A DNA stretch of 64,000 nucleotides. Source: an uncultured Gemmiger sp. (GTDB lineage Bacteria > Bacillota > Clostridia > Oscillospirales > Ruminococcaceae). Both the position numbers and the translations under genes were made by a program. Under the pieces are notes generated by a model. The model had not been told where the DNA came from, ran no database searches, and saw only the letters and a list, made by a program, of their open reading frames with translations. Shown here in pieces: positions 16,759-24,842 of the stretch. Position 1 is the first letter of the stretch, and each line of letters starts with the position of its first letter. Where the stretch lies: assembly GCF_934561205.1 (NCBI RefSeq), contig NZ_CAKTFU010000001.1, forward strand, positions 186,001 through 250,000, read 5' to 3'.

Positions 16759-16980
16759 ATGGCAGAATTTACCTATGAAATTACCGAACGCATCGCCGTA
16801 CTGAGCACCAACGCCCGCGGCTGGGAACGCCAGCTGAATATGATCAGCTGGAACGGCGCTGCCCCCAAATATGATATCCGTGACTGGTCCCCCGACGGCA
16901 GCCGCATGGCCAAGGGCATCAGCATGACCGCCGAGGAACTGAAGGCTTTGAAGGATATCCTGAACGAAATTGAACTGTGA
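16759..16980 (+). CDS. ydbC: PC4/YdbC-family single-strand nucleic-acid-binding protein
   Basis: A 73-residue protein of the bacterial YdbC group, which has the same fold as the eukaryotic transcription coactivator PC4 and binds single-stranded DNA as a dimer. The sequence shows the N-terminal beta strands (AVLSTNARGWERQLNMISWN), the KYDIRDW strand, and the closing helix TAEELKALKDILNEI. Length and pattern agree with Lactococcus YdbC. It has its own promoter, and its stop overlaps the upstream codons of the HD-domain gene, so the two are coupled. The biological role in Firmicutes is not settled. Confidence 0.85.
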   Translation: MAEFTYEITERIAVLSTNARGWERQLNMISWNGAAPKYDIRDWSPDGSRMAKGISMTAEELKALKDILNEIEL

Positions 16981-16988
16981 GGTCCCCT

Positions 16989-17585
16989 ATGCCGGATTAT
17001 CATGCCCAGTTTGTGGAAATTTACACGAAAAACATCACCCGCCCCGGTGCAGACCGACTGCTGAAATGGCTGGAAACGACCGACTTCTTTACGGCGCCGG
17101 CCTCCACACGGTTTCACGGTGCCTGTGAGCAGGGCCTTGTGATGCACAGCATCAATGTGTACAATGCCATGATGCAGCATTTTTACACCGAAGGCGAAAA
17201 CGCCGAAAGCTATGCCATCTGCGGCTTGCTGCACGATTTGTGCAAGGCGAATTTTTACAAGGTGGGCACCCGCAACGTCAAAAACGACGAGACCGGCCAA
17301 TGGGAAAAAGTGCCGTTTTATCAGGTGGCTGACCGGCTGCCCTACGGCCACGGCGAAAAAAGCGTGTATCTGATCGAACATTTTATGCGCCTGAAAACCG
17401 CCGAGGCCATTGCCATACGCTGGCACATGGGCGGGTTTGATGATGCCGTGCGCGGTGGCAGCTTTGCCGTAAGCGACGCCTACAACACCTACCCGCTGGC
17501 CGTCAAGCTGCACATTGCAGACCTGACCGCCACCTACCTGCTGGAGCAGGGCACCAGCAATGTGGAAAACGGCCACGCAAAATAA
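16989..17585 (+). CDS. HD-domain hydrolase of unknown substrate
   Basis: A 198-residue metal-dependent phosphohydrolase-like protein. The HD motif is in GLLHDLCKANFY at about 78-89. An earlier His is in VMHSINVYNAM, and further conserved His residues are in YGHGEKS and RWHMGG, giving a complete HD metal site. The ATG at 16989 is chosen: it follows a GAGG and the stop of ydbC by 8 nt; the GTG at 16977 lies inside that gene. Substrate is not evident; nucleotides or RNA 3' ends are possible for this superfamily. Confidence 0.8.
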   Translation: MPDYHAQFVEIYTKNITRPGADRLLKWLETTDFFTAPASTRFHGACEQGLVMHSINVYNAMMQHFYTEGENAESYAICGLLHDLCKANFYKVGTRNVKNDETGQWEKVPFYQVADRLPYGHGEKSVYLIEHFMRLKTAEAIAIRWHMGGFDDAVRGGSFAVSDAYNTYPLAVKLHIADLTATYLLEQGTSNVENGHAK

Positions 17586-17600
17586 CCGCATACAGAAGCA

Positions 17601-17632
17601 AAGACCCCCGCAGCGTTCGCTGCGGGGGTCTT
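17601..17632. terminator. bidirectional intrinsic terminator
   Basis: A perfect 14-bp stem (AAGACCCCCGCAGC with its complement) with a GTTC loop lies between the converging HD-domain gene (plus) and divIVA-like gene (minus). U-rich sequence is present on both sides, so it probably serves both. Confidence 0.88.
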
Positions 17633-17641
17633 GTTGCTGTG

Positions 17642-18619
17642 TTATTTGTTATTCTGCTCGTCCAGGCGGTCGATTTGATCCTGCAAAAGCTGGGAAACCG
17701 GGCGGCGGTTGTTGCGCAGACGGTTGGCAGGCTTGGGCTGCGGTTTTTGGCGTACAGGCTGCGCCTGCGCCTTGACGCGGAACTGCTTAGTCTCCGGCTT
17801 GTCCGCTGCGGCCGCAGGCTGCGGGGCGGTGTTGGAAGCATCGGTTTCCGGTGTACCCTGCGCGTAATCCCGCATTTGGGTGCCCAGTTCCTTCAGCTCG
17901 GACTCGGTTTCGTCCAAAGCCTGATAAATCGTTTGGGTCAAGCCGTCCAGATCCAGCGTGGCAGCGGCCAAACGCTCGTCCACACGGGCCAGACGCTCAC
18001 GCACCAGCATGACACCTGCCGCAATGCCGCGTGCGTTTTCCGCCATGCGGGTCTTGCGCTGCTCGGCCTGCTGCTGCAATTCTTTTTCGGCGCTGTCGGC
18101 ATACAGCTTGGCATCCTGCAAAATTTTACGGGCCTCCAGCTGGGCGCTGCGCACAGCGTCGGGCGTGGGGGTCTGGATGGCTGCATTCATCTGGCGCGAG
18201 GCCGCCAACTGCTGCTGCAGGGTCTCGGCCTGCTGCTGCAGGTCGTGGCATTTCAGCTGCCACATGTTGGCGGATTTCTGGCTTTCCTTCTGGCTGTCAC
18301 GGTAAGTATCTGCCTGACGCTGCACTTCCTCCAATGTCTGGGTCAGCTCGCGCTGCTTGGCCTCGGCGGCGTCGGCGCGCTGCTCGGCGGCAGCCAGCCG
18401 TTCCTGCAGGGAGGCAGTCTGCGCATCGGTGCCGCTGTGCGCATGGCCCAGGGCATCAATGCGATCCTGCAAAGCCTGCAGCTTTTGCTGATATTCCAAT
18501 TCCTGCTGCTGCGCCTCGTTGGCGAGGGTGTTCATGTAAGCCAGGACGTCATTTTTGTCAAAGCCGAACAGACTGGAACGGAAACCCTGTTCCTGAATAT
18601 TCTTCGGTTCAGACGCCAT
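17642..18619 (-). CDS. DivIVA-domain coiled-coil protein
   Basis: A 325-residue cytoplasmic coiled-coil protein. The N-terminus has the DivIVA membrane-binding start GFRSSLFGFDKNDVLAYMNTLANE (region about 12-35; key residues are the F-G-F-D-K-x-D-V core). Long heptad regions rich in Gln, Ala and Glu follow at about 36-135 and 155-235, and the last 90 residues are disordered and rich in Pro, Gln and Lys. DivIVA proteins recruit partners to curved membrane at septa and poles. It lies 41 nt after ftsZ and is probably in the same transcript, fitting a cell-division role. It could equally be a GpsB/Wag31-like scaffold. Confidence 0.8.
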   Translation of the reverse strand: MASEPKNIQEQGFRSSLFGFDKNDVLAYMNTLANEAQQQELEYQQKLQALQDRIDALGHAHSGTDAQTASLQERLAAAEQRADAAEAKQRELTQTLEEVQRQADTYRDSQKESQKSANMWQLKCHDLQQQAETLQQQLAASRQMNAAIQTPTPDAVRSAQLEARKILQDAKLYADSAEKELQQQAEQRKTRMAENARGIAAGVMLVRERLARVDERLAAATLDLDGLTQTIYQALDETESELKELGTQMRDYAQGTPETDASNTAPQPAAAADKPETKQFRVKAQAQPVRQKPQPKPANRLRNNRRPVSQLLQDQIDRLDEQNNK

Positions 18620-18660
18620 GACTTTTCACATCCTCTCGGGGCAGAATTTCCTTTGTCAGA

Positions 18661-19896
18661 TCAGGAACGCTTGTTCAAGATGCTGAGCAGATCGTTGAAG
18701 TAATCGCCGTCGTCCTCCTCCTCAACGGGGGCAGCGCTCGGGGCGGAAACAGGGGTGTCCACGCCGGTGCTGAAGCTCTGGGTGAAGATGGGGTTGGGCA
18801 TAACGGGGTTGATGGTGGGCTTGGCTGCGGCGGGCTGCACGGGCGCAGCGGGCTTGACAGGCGCGGCAGCCTGCACGGGGGCGGCTGTCTGGGTGGTTTT
18901 GGCGTCCATGTGAGCCTGGATGGGGGCATCCACCTCGGGGGTGCTCTCAAAGCCGGTGGCCACGACGGTGATGCTCATCTCATCGTTCAGGCGCTCATCA
19001 AAAGCGGTGCCCCAAATGATGTTGGCATCGGGGTGGGCAGACTGGGTGACCATGGAGGCGGCAGTCTCGACATCATCCAGGCCGATGTCGGGGCTGGAGG
19101 TGATGTTGATGATGACACCGCGCGCACCGGCGATGCTGGTCTCCAGCAGGGGGCTGGAAATGGCAGCCTTGGCGGCATTTTCGGCCTTGCCGGCACCCTT
19201 GGCGACGCCGACGCCCATGTGGGCAAAGCCGGCGTCCTTCATGATGGAGCGCACGTCGGCGAAGTCCAGGTTGATGAAGGCGGGGATGTTGATCAGGCTG
19301 GAGATACTCTCGACACCCTGACGCAGAACGTTGTCGGCAGCCTCAAAGGCGTTCATCAGGGTGATGCGCTCCTGGCTGATGAGCTTCAGGCGCTCGTTGG
19401 GGATAACGATCAGAGAGTCGACGTGCATCATCAGGCTGGCGATACCCTGCTCGGCCAGGCTCATCTTGCGCTTGCCCTCAAAGGCGAAGGGCTTGGTGAC
19501 GATGCCGACGGTCAGGATGCCCAGGTCATGGGCAGTCTCGGCCACGACAGGGGCAGCGCCCGTGCCGGTGCCGCCGCCCATACCGGCGGTGATAAAGACC
19601 ATCTGGGCACCCTTCAGGGCGTTGGAAATTTCGTCCTTGCTCTCCTCGGCAGAGCGCTGGCCGACCTCAGGGTCGGCACCGGCGCCGCGGCCCTTGGTGA
19701 GCTTGGCGCCCAGCTGAACCTTCTGGGTGGCCTTGGAGTTGAGCAGAGCCTGCTGGTCGGTGTTCATAGCGACGAACTCGACCCCGGACAGGCCGGACTC
19801 CACCATGCGGTTTACAGCGTTACCGCCGCCGCCGCCAACACCGATAACCTTAATGTTGGTCACATTTTGCATTTCTTCGTCGAGTACGAAAGCCAT
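18661..19896 (-). CDS. ftsZ: cell division protein FtsZ
   Basis: The tubulin-like GTPase that forms the division ring. The 411-residue protein has the glycine-rich GVGGGGGNAVNRM at 19-31, the tubulin signature GGGTGTG at 107-113, and the T7-loop region NLDFADVRSIMKDAG. A variable Ala/Pro/Val-rich linker at about 320-390 leads to the conserved C-terminal peptide (YFNDLLSILNKR) that binds FtsA or SepF. Start ATG has GGGGG upstream. Promoter TTGAAA-N17-TATTCT lies at 19997-20025. The neighbours are murA upstream and a divIVA-like gene downstream, not the usual ftsQ-ftsA-ftsZ order. Confidence 0.97.
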   Translation of the reverse strand: MAFVLDEEMQNVTNIKVIGVGGGGGNAVNRMVESGLSGVEFVAMNTDQQALLNSKATQKVQLGAKLTKGRGAGADPEVGQRSAEESKDEISNALKGAQMVFITAGMGGGTGTGAAPVVAETAHDLGILTVGIVTKPFAFEGKRKMSLAEQGIASLMMHVDSLIVIPNERLKLISQERITLMNAFEAADNVLRQGVESISSLINIPAFINLDFADVRSIMKDAGFAHMGVGVAKGAGKAENAAKAAISSPLLETSIAGARGVIINITSSPDIGLDDVETAASMVTQSAHPDANIIWGTAFDERLNDEMSITVVATGFESTPEVDAPIQAHMDAKTTQTAAPVQAAAPVKPAAPVQPAAAKPTINPVMPNPIFTQSFSTGVDTPVSAPSAAPVEEEDDGDYFNDLLSILNKRS

Positions 19897-19996
19897 GAGT
19901 ATGTCCCCCTAAAAGTATTTATTGTTTCATGGGAAAGCAGATGAACGGCCACAAATGGGCACACTGCTCCGTATTTTTTGTATATAACTGATTATT

Positions 19997-20025
19997 AGAA
20001 TACCAAATTTTCCTGTCAATTTCAA
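19997..20025 (-). promoter_or_regulatory. sigma-A promoter of ftsZ
   Basis: TTGAAA (20025-20020), a 17-bp spacer and TATTCT (20002-19997). A second TTGACA lies within the spacer. The leader to ftsZ is about 95 nt. Confidence 0.75.
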
Positions 20026-20112
20026 TAGCTAAGAGAAATTTTCATAAAAAATTACCTGTTTGTGCTCCGCAGGCGGGCAAAAAAACCGCCAAAAACCACA
20101 AAAATGCACTTT

Positions 20113-21366
20113 TTATCGTATATATGCGCCCAAGGCAACCAGATGTCCGGGCAAATCGGTATAGCCGCGCGCCAGATGCCCCGCATCGTGCAGCAGCGTT
20201 GTGCCCTCGGCTGCCAGGGCGGCCAACAGCAAAGCGGCCCCGCCGCGCAGGTCGGGGGCTTCGACCTCGGCACCGTGCAGCCGTGCGATGCCCTGTATTT
20301 GCAGCCGTCTGCCCTGCTCACTGCAAACCGCCCCCATGGCGGCAAAGCCTGCGGCGCAGGCAAAACGGCGGGCAAACAGGGCGTCGTAGATTTCGCTCGG
20401 CGCATCGGCCTGCAGAAGTACGGCGGCGGCCAAAGGGGCGGTGTCGGTGGCAAAGGCCGGCCAGGCGTTGGCGCACAGGCTGTGCCCGCCGTGCAGCGGC
20501 ACAGCTGCATCGCGGCGCAGGGTCACTGAATGATCGCCGCAAAAAATTTCAACGCCGCATTTGCGCAAAAATGCCAGAAATGCCGCATAGTATCGGGGGC
20601 TGCAGTGCGCAACGGTCACCTCTCCCCCGACACAGGCCAGCGCGGCGGCATAGGTGGCGGCGGCGATGCGGTCGGGCATGGGGGTGTAGGCCGTGCCCAT
20701 CAGCGGTCTGGCCCCCTGTATGACCAGCGTGGGTGTGCCCGCGCCTTGGATATCCGCCCCGCAGCAGGTCAAAAACCGTGCCGTATCGGCTACCTCCGGC
20801 TCACAGGCAGCGCCCCGCAGCACGGTGGTGCCCACGGCACAGCAGGCGGCCATCATCAGGGTCAGCGTGGCACCGACACTGGGCAGCCGCAGCGTGAAAT
20901 CCGCGCCGCGCAGCCCGTCGGCGGCACGCAGTGTTGCGGCGTCCCCCTCCAATTCGACCGCGGCACCCAGCGCGGTAAGCCCTGCCAAATGGATATCCAC
21001 CGGACGCGGCCCAAGCCGACAGCCGCCGGGCAGCGGCAGACGCACCGTCCCCGTGCGGCAAAGCAGCGGGGCCAGATAAAACACCGAGCTGCGCATCGCG
21101 CCGGACAGTCGGGCAGGAATCTGCCCGCACAGCGGGGTGTCGGCGCACAGCACAAGGTCGGCTCCGCGCCGCTGCACATCAGCGCCCACGGCCCGCAGCA
21201 GGGCGATGCTGGTTTCGACATCGGCCAGGCGCGGCACACTGTGCAGCGTCACGCGCCCCCGACACAGCAAGGCGGCCGCCATCAGCGGAAGTACGCTGTT
21301 TTTTGCAGATTCCGGGCACACAGTCCCCTGCAGGGTGCGCCCGCCCGTGATGATGATAGTCTGCAT
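20113..21366 (-). CDS. murA: UDP-N-acetylglucosamine 1-carboxyvinyltransferase
   Basis: Transfers enolpyruvate from PEP to UDP-GlcNAc, the first committed step of peptidoglycan synthesis. The 417-residue EPSP-synthase-fold enzyme has Lys22 in ESAKNSVLPL, the PEP/fosfomycin-reactive Cys116 in PGGCRLGPRP, and the conserved Asp in FATDTAP. The position after dpaA-dpaB, 58 nt behind dpaB, suggests cotranscription with sporulation genes, so this may be a second, spore-cortex-related MurA. The sequence is more divergent than a typical main MurA (for example ESAK for GAKN, TAPLAA for TDLQA). No second murA is visible in this window to compare. Confidence 0.92.
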   Translation of the reverse strand: MQTIIITGGRTLQGTVCPESAKNSVLPLMAAALLCRGRVTLHSVPRLADVETSIALLRAVGADVQRRGADLVLCADTPLCGQIPARLSGAMRSSVFYLAPLLCRTGTVRLPLPGGCRLGPRPVDIHLAGLTALGAAVELEGDAATLRAADGLRGADFTLRLPSVGATLTLMMAACCAVGTTVLRGAACEPEVADTARFLTCCGADIQGAGTPTLVIQGARPLMGTAYTPMPDRIAAATYAAALACVGGEVTVAHCSPRYYAAFLAFLRKCGVEIFCGDHSVTLRRDAAVPLHGGHSLCANAWPAFATDTAPLAAAVLLQADAPSEIYDALFARRFACAAGFAAMGAVCSEQGRRLQIQGIARLHGAEVEAPDLRGGAALLLAALAAEGTTLLHDAGHLARGYTDLPGHLVALGAYIR

Positions 21367-21424
21367 ACACTGCCCCCGTTACACAAAGTCATTACCCATG
21401 TATATGGGCGCGGGCTGCGGGCTA

Positions 21425-22009
21425 TTACAAAAGCAGGGGCTGCAGCTGCACGCCGCGCCGCGCACACTCCACCGTGTCCGGCAAAAGGGTAAAATCACTT
21501 TTCAGGCTGGCCGGCTTGTGCAGGGCGTCGTCCTGCCCGAAGGGCACAAAATAGTAGTGGCGGCGCTGCAAAAGCTGCCCCAGTGCGGGGGCTGTGCCCG
21601 CCAGTGCATCGTTGCTGGACGGCGCGACCACCACCGGCTTGCCGCCCCGCAAAAGGCTTTTGGCTGCCAGTGTGACGGGCGTTGCACTGATGCCCGCCGC
21701 CAGCATCGCCATGGTGGTGCCGGTGGCAGGGGCGATGATCAGCATCTCTGCCAGATGTTTGGGGCCGAGCGGCTCGACCTGCTGCAGGGTTGTCAGCGGT
21801 TCATGCCCCGTAAGGCGGCAAAGCGTCTTGCGCAGGGCGGCGGCCGTGCCGAAGCGGGTATCCTGCACGGCCGCACTGTAACTTAAAACGGGTAAAATCG
21901 TCCAGCCGCGCTGCACCAGCACCGTGATCTGCGGCAGTACGGCATCAAAGCTGCAAAAGCTGCCGCACAGCGCAAAGGCCGCCACACGCGGGGTGTCAGG
22001 TCTTGTCAT
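21425..22009 (-). CDS. dpaB: dipicolinate synthase subunit B
   Basis: The flavoprotein-fold subunit (SpoVFB) of the enzyme that makes dipicolinic acid from dihydroxy-tetrahydrodipicolinate in the mother cell. The 194-residue protein shows the flavin-binding pattern FALCGSFCSFDAVLPQ at the N-terminus and PLGPKHLAEMLIIAPATGTTMA near residue 100 (key residues P-L-G-P and A-P-A-T-G-T). It overlaps dpaA by 14 nt, so the subunits are translated together. Its presence is strong evidence that the organism makes true endospores. Confidence 0.93.
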   Translation of the reverse strand: MTRPDTPRVAAFALCGSFCSFDAVLPQITVLVQRGWTILPVLSYSAAVQDTRFGTAAALRKTLCRLTGHEPLTTLQQVEPLGPKHLAEMLIIAPATGTTMAMLAAGISATPVTLAAKSLLRGGKPVVVAPSSNDALAGTAPALGQLLQRRHYYFVPFGQDDALHKPASLKSDFTLLPDTVECARRGVQLQPLLL

Positions 22010-22793
22010 GAGGGTCGCTCCTTTCCTGCAAGAGAGCCAGTACCGTCTGGCCGATCAGCAAGCCGGCGGTTTTGGGGGCACATTTGCCGGGCAACGCAAG
22101 TGCATGTTCGGCCTGCAGACCCAGCTCCTGTGCGGCGGTAAAGTCGGTACCGCCGGGCAGGCTGGCAAGGTCCAGCACAAGCGCCCCCGGCGGCAGCAGC
22201 GCCAGACGGCTGCGGGGCAGGATCGGCGCGGGTATCGTATTGATAAGCGTTGTCTGCCTCGGCAAAATATGCTCCAGCCGGGCAAGCGGTACAGTTCCGC
22301 AGCCCGCACAGCGGGCATAGGCCAACTGCTCGGCACGGCGCGCCGCCACGGTCACCCGCCCGCCCAGAGCCAAAAGCCGCTGCGCCACGGCGGCTCCGAT
22401 GCGTCCGTAGCCCAATACCAGAAACTCGCTCTCCCACACGGTGTACTGCCGCAGCCGCAAAAGCAGCTGCAGGCAGCCCTCGGCGGTGGGCACGGCGTTC
22501 AGACATTCCAGCTCCGGGCGCTCAAAATAATCGATCAGCGGCAGATACGCCTGCCGCACGGCAGCCCGCACAGGCGCACCAGGACGCCCTGCCAGCACGA
22601 CGGTGCCCGGCCGTGCAGCCTGCAGGCAGCGGGCCAGTTCGTCACCGACACGGCTTTGGGACATAGGCAGCAGCAGGTATTCCGCCTGCCCTGCCCCGGA
22701 AGGATCAGTCACCCGATACCCGGCGCGGCGCAGCACTTGCCCGGCCGCGCACTGGCGGGCGTCCTGCCCGACGATGCAAATACATTTAGCCAC
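21996..22793 (-). CDS. dpaA: dipicolinate synthase subunit A
   Basis: The NAD(P)-binding subunit (SpoVFA) of dipicolinate synthase, 265 residues. The dinucleotide fold is at about 122-140 with VLGYGRIGAAVAQRL, preceded by an N-terminal domain containing PMSQSRVGDE-like sequence. The GTG at 22793 is preferred over the GTG at 22802, because the AAGGGGG site overlaps the latter but sits 8 nt from the former, giving MAKCICIVGQD. A mother-cell-type promoter candidate is at 22820-22846. The product is exported to the forespore by the SpoVA channel encoded at 50.7-52.5 kb. Confidence 0.92.
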   Translation of the reverse strand: MAKCICIVGQDARQCAAGQVLRRAGYRVTDPSGAGQAEYLLLPMSQSRVGDELARCLQAARPGTVVLAGRPGAPVRAAVRQAYLPLIDYFERPELECLNAVPTAEGCLQLLLRLRQYTVWESEFLVLGYGRIGAAVAQRLLALGGRVTVAARRAEQLAYARCAGCGTVPLARLEHILPRQTTLINTIPAPILPRSRLALLPPGALVLDLASLPGGTDFTAAQELGLQAEHALALPGKCAPKTAGLLIGQTVLALLQERSDPHDKT

Positions 22794-22819
22794 AGCGGCC
22801 ACCCCCTTGTGTTTGCGCC

Positions 22820-22846
22820 ATACTATGCCAAGGTCGCGCCGGGCGT
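22820..22846 (-). promoter_or_regulatory. candidate sigma-K (mother-cell) promoter of dpaAB
   Basis: CATAGTAT (22827-22820) resembles the sigma-E/sigma-K -10 element, and an AC dinucleotide lies 17 nt upstream (22846-22845), as in sigma-K promoters. No sigma-A promoter is apparent here. The dpa operon is sigma-K dependent in Bacillus, which agrees, but this short match could arise by chance. Confidence 0.4.
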
Positions 22847-22852
22847 GAAAAA

Positions 22853-22881
22853 AGGAGGCACCCTTATAAAAGGTGCCTCCT
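22853..22881 (-). terminator. intrinsic terminator after the M23-like pair
   Basis: A 10-bp stem (AGGAGGCACC with GGTGCCTCCT) followed by six U residues on the minus strand, 8 nt past the stop of the first M23-like gene. It isolates the dpa operon from upstream transcription. Confidence 0.88.
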
Positions 22882-22888
22882 GAAGGAG

Positions 22889-24808
22889 TTACTGCTGTTT
22901 TAAGGCGTCGCTGCGGTTCTGCCAGATCGGTTCGGGGTCGATGGCTACGCCCATCAGGCGCATCTCAGCCACCGTAATGCGGTAGGCCTTGGCCAGTTCC
23001 TGGCCCTGCTTGACCTCATCGCCGTGCTCGACCTGCAGTTCCTGCAGACCGTAGAAGATGCTCAGCAGCCCGCAGCCGTGGTCGATCACCAGCGTGTTGC
23101 CGTAGGGGTCGGGCAGCTCATCGGCCAGCATGACGCGGCCCGCCGCCGGGGCGGTAAGCATACCGCGCGCAGGCGTTTTTACAACAACATTCACGCTGGT
23201 GCGCCCACCGGTGCCGGGGTCGGTGTCGCGCTCGTCGCGGGGGCGGCCCACATACTCGGTCGTGCCGAAGGCCAGCTGTGTCGTATAGTCGGCAAGAGGC
23301 TCGGCAAAGCCGTCCTCCAGCCATTGGGGCAGTGCCGTTGCGCCGGGCAGGCAGGCCTTTACGGCGGCGGGCATGTCCTCGTCCCCGATATAGTAGGCGT
23401 TGCGCTGGCTGGCGCTGTAATAATCGACGTAGGCAAAGTCGCCGGCGGAGACAGTCAGCATCAGCGGCTTGGCAAAGCCGTCCGCCGTGACCACGACCTC
23501 ATAATTGCCGGGTTCGGTGTCGCGGGCCAGGGGCAGGTAGCTGACCCAGCCGTTGGCCGTGGCCAAAAAGGCCGTGTGCGGCAGCGAGGTCTGCAGCTGC
23601 GGCTCTTTGCCGTCCAGCGTTTTGCCCACGCAGACAGCGGCCACACTGCCGGGCGTCGAGCGCGCCGGGCTGATGCGCAGCGAGGGACTGTGGCTGACGG
23701 TAAAGCTGAACAGCCGCGTTTCGGAGCCGATAACCTCGGTTTCGTCGGCGTATTCCTTTTCGCGGGTAATGACCAGTTTGGCAGTATAATTGCCGTTGGC
23801 CGTGAAGCGATAGGACGAAAAGCCTTCGGCTGTGCCTGAGTAGACCTCCTGCCCGTCGGCATCGGCGACCGTGAACGCAGTGGTGTAGTCGACAGGTGTG
23901 ACGCGCAGGCGGGGGGTCAGCTCTGTGACGTCCTGCTCCAGCGCCGTGGGCTTGGAGCTGACGGTTTCTTTGTAGCTGCGGCGGAAAAGATGCCCCACAA
24001 CGGGGATTTTCCAGTTATAAGCACTGACCGTGGGCGTTTGCCCCGCAAAGGTGACTTCGATCTGCGGGATCATGTCCGGCGTGGCCGAACGGTACAGCCA
24101 TGCCACACCGCCGCCCGCGATGACCGCCACAAACAGCACGACCAGCAGCAGCCACTTGCTCAGACCCTTGGCGACGCTGTGCAGGATATCCAGTGCGGTC
24201 ACCTCCGGCTCGTCGTCCGCATCGTACTCATCCTCGGGGGTGGGTTCCGATGTGGGTCGGGCGGCCTGTTCGTCGGCCTCGGCCTGTGCACGTTTTTCGG
24301 ATTCCTCCATGATCTGCTCGATGGTAATTTGCAGTGTGCGGGTCATGTCGGCGGCGCGCTTTTCCTTGCGGGCGGCCTCCTCCGTGGCTTCCGTCGGCAC
24401 GGCAGCAGCGGTTTCGGGCAGCATTGCGTCGGTTTTTTCGGGCGCTGCGTCAGGCTGCTTCGGTGCTTCTTCGGGTGCTTTGGCCGTCTCGGCGGTCGGC
24501 TTCGGCTTGGCGGCGGGCTTTTTCCTGGGCGTGGCAGCGGACTTTTTGGCCGCTGTGGTGCCGGTTTTCTTTGTCGCTTTATCGGCGGTTTTCTTTGCCG
24601 CTGTGCCGGTGGTGCTTTTCTTTCTTGTGGCGGAGGGTTTCTTCCGTGTTGTGTTGGCGGGCTTTTTCGGTGCGTCAGCGGCAGGGCTTGCCGCTGCGGC
24701 GGTATCTGCCGGTTGGCTTTGCGTTTCGGCAGGGGCGGACTTCTTATCTGCCGCGGTTTCCTGCTGTGAGCTGACCGACGGAGCCGTCAGTTTTTTCTCG
24801 TCTTCCAT
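22889..24808 (-). CDS. membrane protein with an H1-like basic tail and a degenerate M23/LytM domain
   Basis: A 639-residue protein in three parts. Residues up to about 115 form a Lys/Ala/Thr/Pro-rich tail with repeats such as TRKKPSATRKKS and TKKTGTTAAKK, like histone H1 tails. An acidic stretch and one membrane helix (about 218-242, SKWLLLVVLFVAVIAGGGVAW) follow. The outer part ends in an M23-like beta fold (GNTLVIDHGCGLLSIFYGL), but the zinc ligands are missing: no HxGxD, and the usual HLHF is replaced by EMRLMG. A peptidase role is therefore unlikely; scaffolding is inferred. The ATG at 24808 has GGGGAAGG upstream; an earlier ATG at 24850 overlaps the neighbour and lacks a site. Confidence 0.72.
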   Translation of the reverse strand: MEDEKKLTAPSVSSQQETAADKKSAPAETQSQPADTAAAASPAADAPKKPANTTRKKPSATRKKSTTGTAAKKTADKATKKTGTTAAKKSAATPRKKPAAKPKPTAETAKAPEEAPKQPDAAPEKTDAMLPETAAAVPTEATEEAARKEKRAADMTRTLQITIEQIMEESEKRAQAEADEQAARPTSEPTPEDEYDADDEPEVTALDILHSVAKGLSKWLLLVVLFVAVIAGGGVAWLYRSATPDMIPQIEVTFAGQTPTVSAYNWKIPVVGHLFRRSYKETVSSKPTALEQDVTELTPRLRVTPVDYTTAFTVADADGQEVYSGTAEGFSSYRFTANGNYTAKLVITREKEYADETEVIGSETRLFSFTVSHSPSLRISPARSTPGSVAAVCVGKTLDGKEPQLQTSLPHTAFLATANGWVSYLPLARDTEPGNYEVVVTADGFAKPLMLTVSAGDFAYVDYYSASQRNAYYIGDEDMPAAVKACLPGATALPQWLEDGFAEPLADYTTQLAFGTTEYVGRPRDERDTDPGTGGRTSVNVVVKTPARGMLTAPAAGRVMLADELPDPYGNTLVIDHGCGLLSIFYGLQELQVEHGDEVKQGQELAKAYRITVAEMRLMGVAIDPEPIWQNRSDALKQQ

Positions 24809-24842
24809 TTCCAAACCTTCCCCAAAATTCCCCGTTGGGAAA

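Noticed and set aside
20113..21366. murA as a broken gene
   Set aside because: The frame is intact over 417 residues and keeps Lys22, Cys116 and the conserved Asp, so it is likely active although divergent.
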